Below are positions 29,444-30,318 of a DNA stretch of 30,318 nt, in pieces. How positions within the stretch are numbered: the first letter of the stretch is position 1; every line of letters starts with the position of its first letter. Under the pieces are notes generated by a model, which did not search any database, was not told the DNA's origin, and worked only from the letters and a program-made list of their open reading frames with translations. This stretch comes from a virus: positions 1 to 30,318 of IMG/VR virus record IMGVR_UViG_3300005340_000521, one strand, 5' to 3'. The position numbers and the translations under genes were made by a program.

Positions 29444-29934
29444 GCGGACGCACCCTGCCCGTCGATGAGCGCCTGCATGTGCCGGATCACGATCTGGCGG
29501 ATGTCGTTCTTCGATGCCTCGAGCGCCGGGGTGAGGAAGGGGTGAGGCTTGCGCGTGACGTCCGGGATGAGCGCCCTTTTCGCGAACACCTCGTGCCCGC
29601 CGATGAAGAAATGAAGGGCCTGAGCGAACCGTGGGCGCACCTCGTGCGCGGGGATGACGCCACCGAACTCGATGATCGGCGCGTACTCGGCCGAGCTGCC
29701 CGCGACCGCGCGCGCCGAGAAAGGCCCGGTCTGACCCGTCTCGGAGAGCCCGCCCTCCTGGAGGGTCCGCCTCAGGTTCCCGGTCCGTACCGGGGCGCCC
29801 CTCATGGCGCGGCCTGTGACGACCGCGCGGGCATCGTGCATCGCCGCGCCCAGGACCGCCCCCGTCTCGTCGTTCATCCGGGCGATGAGGGCTTTCGCCT
29901 GCTCCTGGTCGATGTCGAGGCGGATCTCTAGCAC
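29440..29934 (-). CDS. HK97 gp10-like head-tail joining protein, 164 aa
   Basis: The gene starts at GTG 29934, overlapping the upstream stop by 7 bases. A helical N terminus (QEQAKALIARMNDETGAVLG) is followed by the family hallmark of an R-x-P-V-x-T-G-x-L-R segment (RGAPVRTGNLRRTL). Next come a strand (SAEYAPIIEFGG) and a C-terminal P-x-P-F-L-x-P-A helix (KPHPFLTPALEASK). This matches HK97 gp10-type proteins that complete the head-tail connector or the tail end. Confidence 0.85.
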   Translation of the reverse strand: MLEIRLDIDQEQAKALIARMNDETGAVLGAAMHDARAVVTGRAMRGAPVRTGNLRRTLQEGGLSETGQTGPFSARAVAGSSAEYAPIIEFGGVIPAHEVRPRFAQALHFFIGGHEVFAKRALIPDVTRKPHPFLTPALEASKNDIRQIVIRHMQALIDGQGASA

Positions 29935-30318
29935 GTGCGGAATCCCCTCTCGTAAGCGGAGATCACGTCCGCGATCGCGGGGTTGAGCTTGCGGATGTAG
30001 TTCACGGTCCACTTCTCGAACGTCTTGCCGCCGTCGCCGATGCGGTTGCGCTCGTTGAAGAGGAGGACCGTGAGCTCCGTCGCGGCCTGCTCGATGTCGA
30101 AGGGCAGATCCGTGTCGAGCCAGGGCGCGACTCCGGCCGTTCCCACGCGGGGATAGTCCCAGCCGGCGGTGTAGGTGAGCTCGATGTTCTGCCGCCCCGG
30201 CGCCCATCCCGCACCACGGCCAGGGCGGTAGTAGGCGGTCCCGGTCGTCCCGATCTGCCGAATGAGGTAGCCCTCTTGCCCCACGAGCAGGACGTCGGCC
30301 GTAGGGTTGTAGCCGGTC
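29928..30318 (-). CDS. Head-tail connector-like protein (partial, runs off right edge)
   Basis: The frame is open to the window edge, with readable residues before the GTG at 30284 (TGYNPTADVLLVGQEGYL). That GTG is therefore probably internal and the gene starts outside the window. The visible part has a glycine-rich strand region (NIELTYTAGWDYPRVG) and a helix (DIEQAATELTVLLFNERN), then a C-terminal helix. This resembles the gp6-like head-tail adaptor family that binds the portal ring. It overlaps the gp10-like gene by 7 bases. Confidence 0.7.
   Translation of the reverse strand, partial: TGYNPTADVLLVGQEGYLIRQIGTTGTAYYRPGRGAGWAPGRQNIELTYTAGWDYPRVGTAGVAPWLDTDLPFDIEQAATELTVLLFNERNRIGDGGKTFEKWTVNYIRKLNPAIADVISAYERGFRTC

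Noticed and set aside
28409-29545. 378-residue plus-strand frame
   Set aside because: It spans three convincing minus-strand structural genes with overlapped starts and stops.

Overview
The window is a contiguous piece of a tailed double-stranded DNA phage or prophage. It is GC-rich (clear by eye, not computed), with dense coding, ATGA/GTGA start-stop overlaps and many small orphan genes. The long-tailed (siphovirus-like) layout is read from the order head-tail joining proteins, tail tube, tail chaperone, a 1314-residue tape measure, a tail-tip protein, a fibre and lysis genes. The lysis block contains a probable lipoprotein and a coiled-coil inner-membrane protein, which suits a Gram-negative host. 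No terminase, portal, capsid, integrase or DNA polymerase is present, so the genome continues past both edges. The host cannot be named from the sequence.

Most genes are on the minus strand and are read from right to left. From 30318 to 26636 lie head-tail connector, tail-completion, decoration-like, tail tube and tail chaperone genes. From 26632 to 15915 lie the tape measure, two tail-tip proteins and a 1317-residue fibre that carries an N-terminal Sec signal peptide. From 15850 to 12635 lie a helix-turn-helix gene, an M15 peptidase endolysin, small zinc-binding proteins and a run of five small membrane or lipoprotein genes forming the lysis cassette.

A plus-strand island at 8601-12630 interrupts this. 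Its left half holds three orphan genes. Its right half is a compact four-gene unit with its own candidate promoter: a 258-residue orphan, a PIN-domain nuclease with all acidic residues present, a 57-residue zinc ribbon, and a two-helix membrane protein with a winged-helix-like C terminus. This cassette is the best candidate here for an undescribed system, such as a nuclease toxin, exclusion or defence module.

Left of the island, a ribbon-helix-helix regulator (8384-8548) with a good sigma70-type promoter heads the minus-strand early operon. That operon runs through small orphans, many with zinc-binding cysteine pairs, past a roughly 500-base stretch containing a tRNA-like element (5824-5937). 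It ends in a DNA-processing module: a possible annealing protein, a Cas4-like PD-(D/E)XK nuclease with iron-sulfur cysteines, a DnaQ-type exonuclease and a HerA/FtsK-superfamily ATPase that runs off the left edge. Together these look like a phage recombination or DNA-end-processing system.
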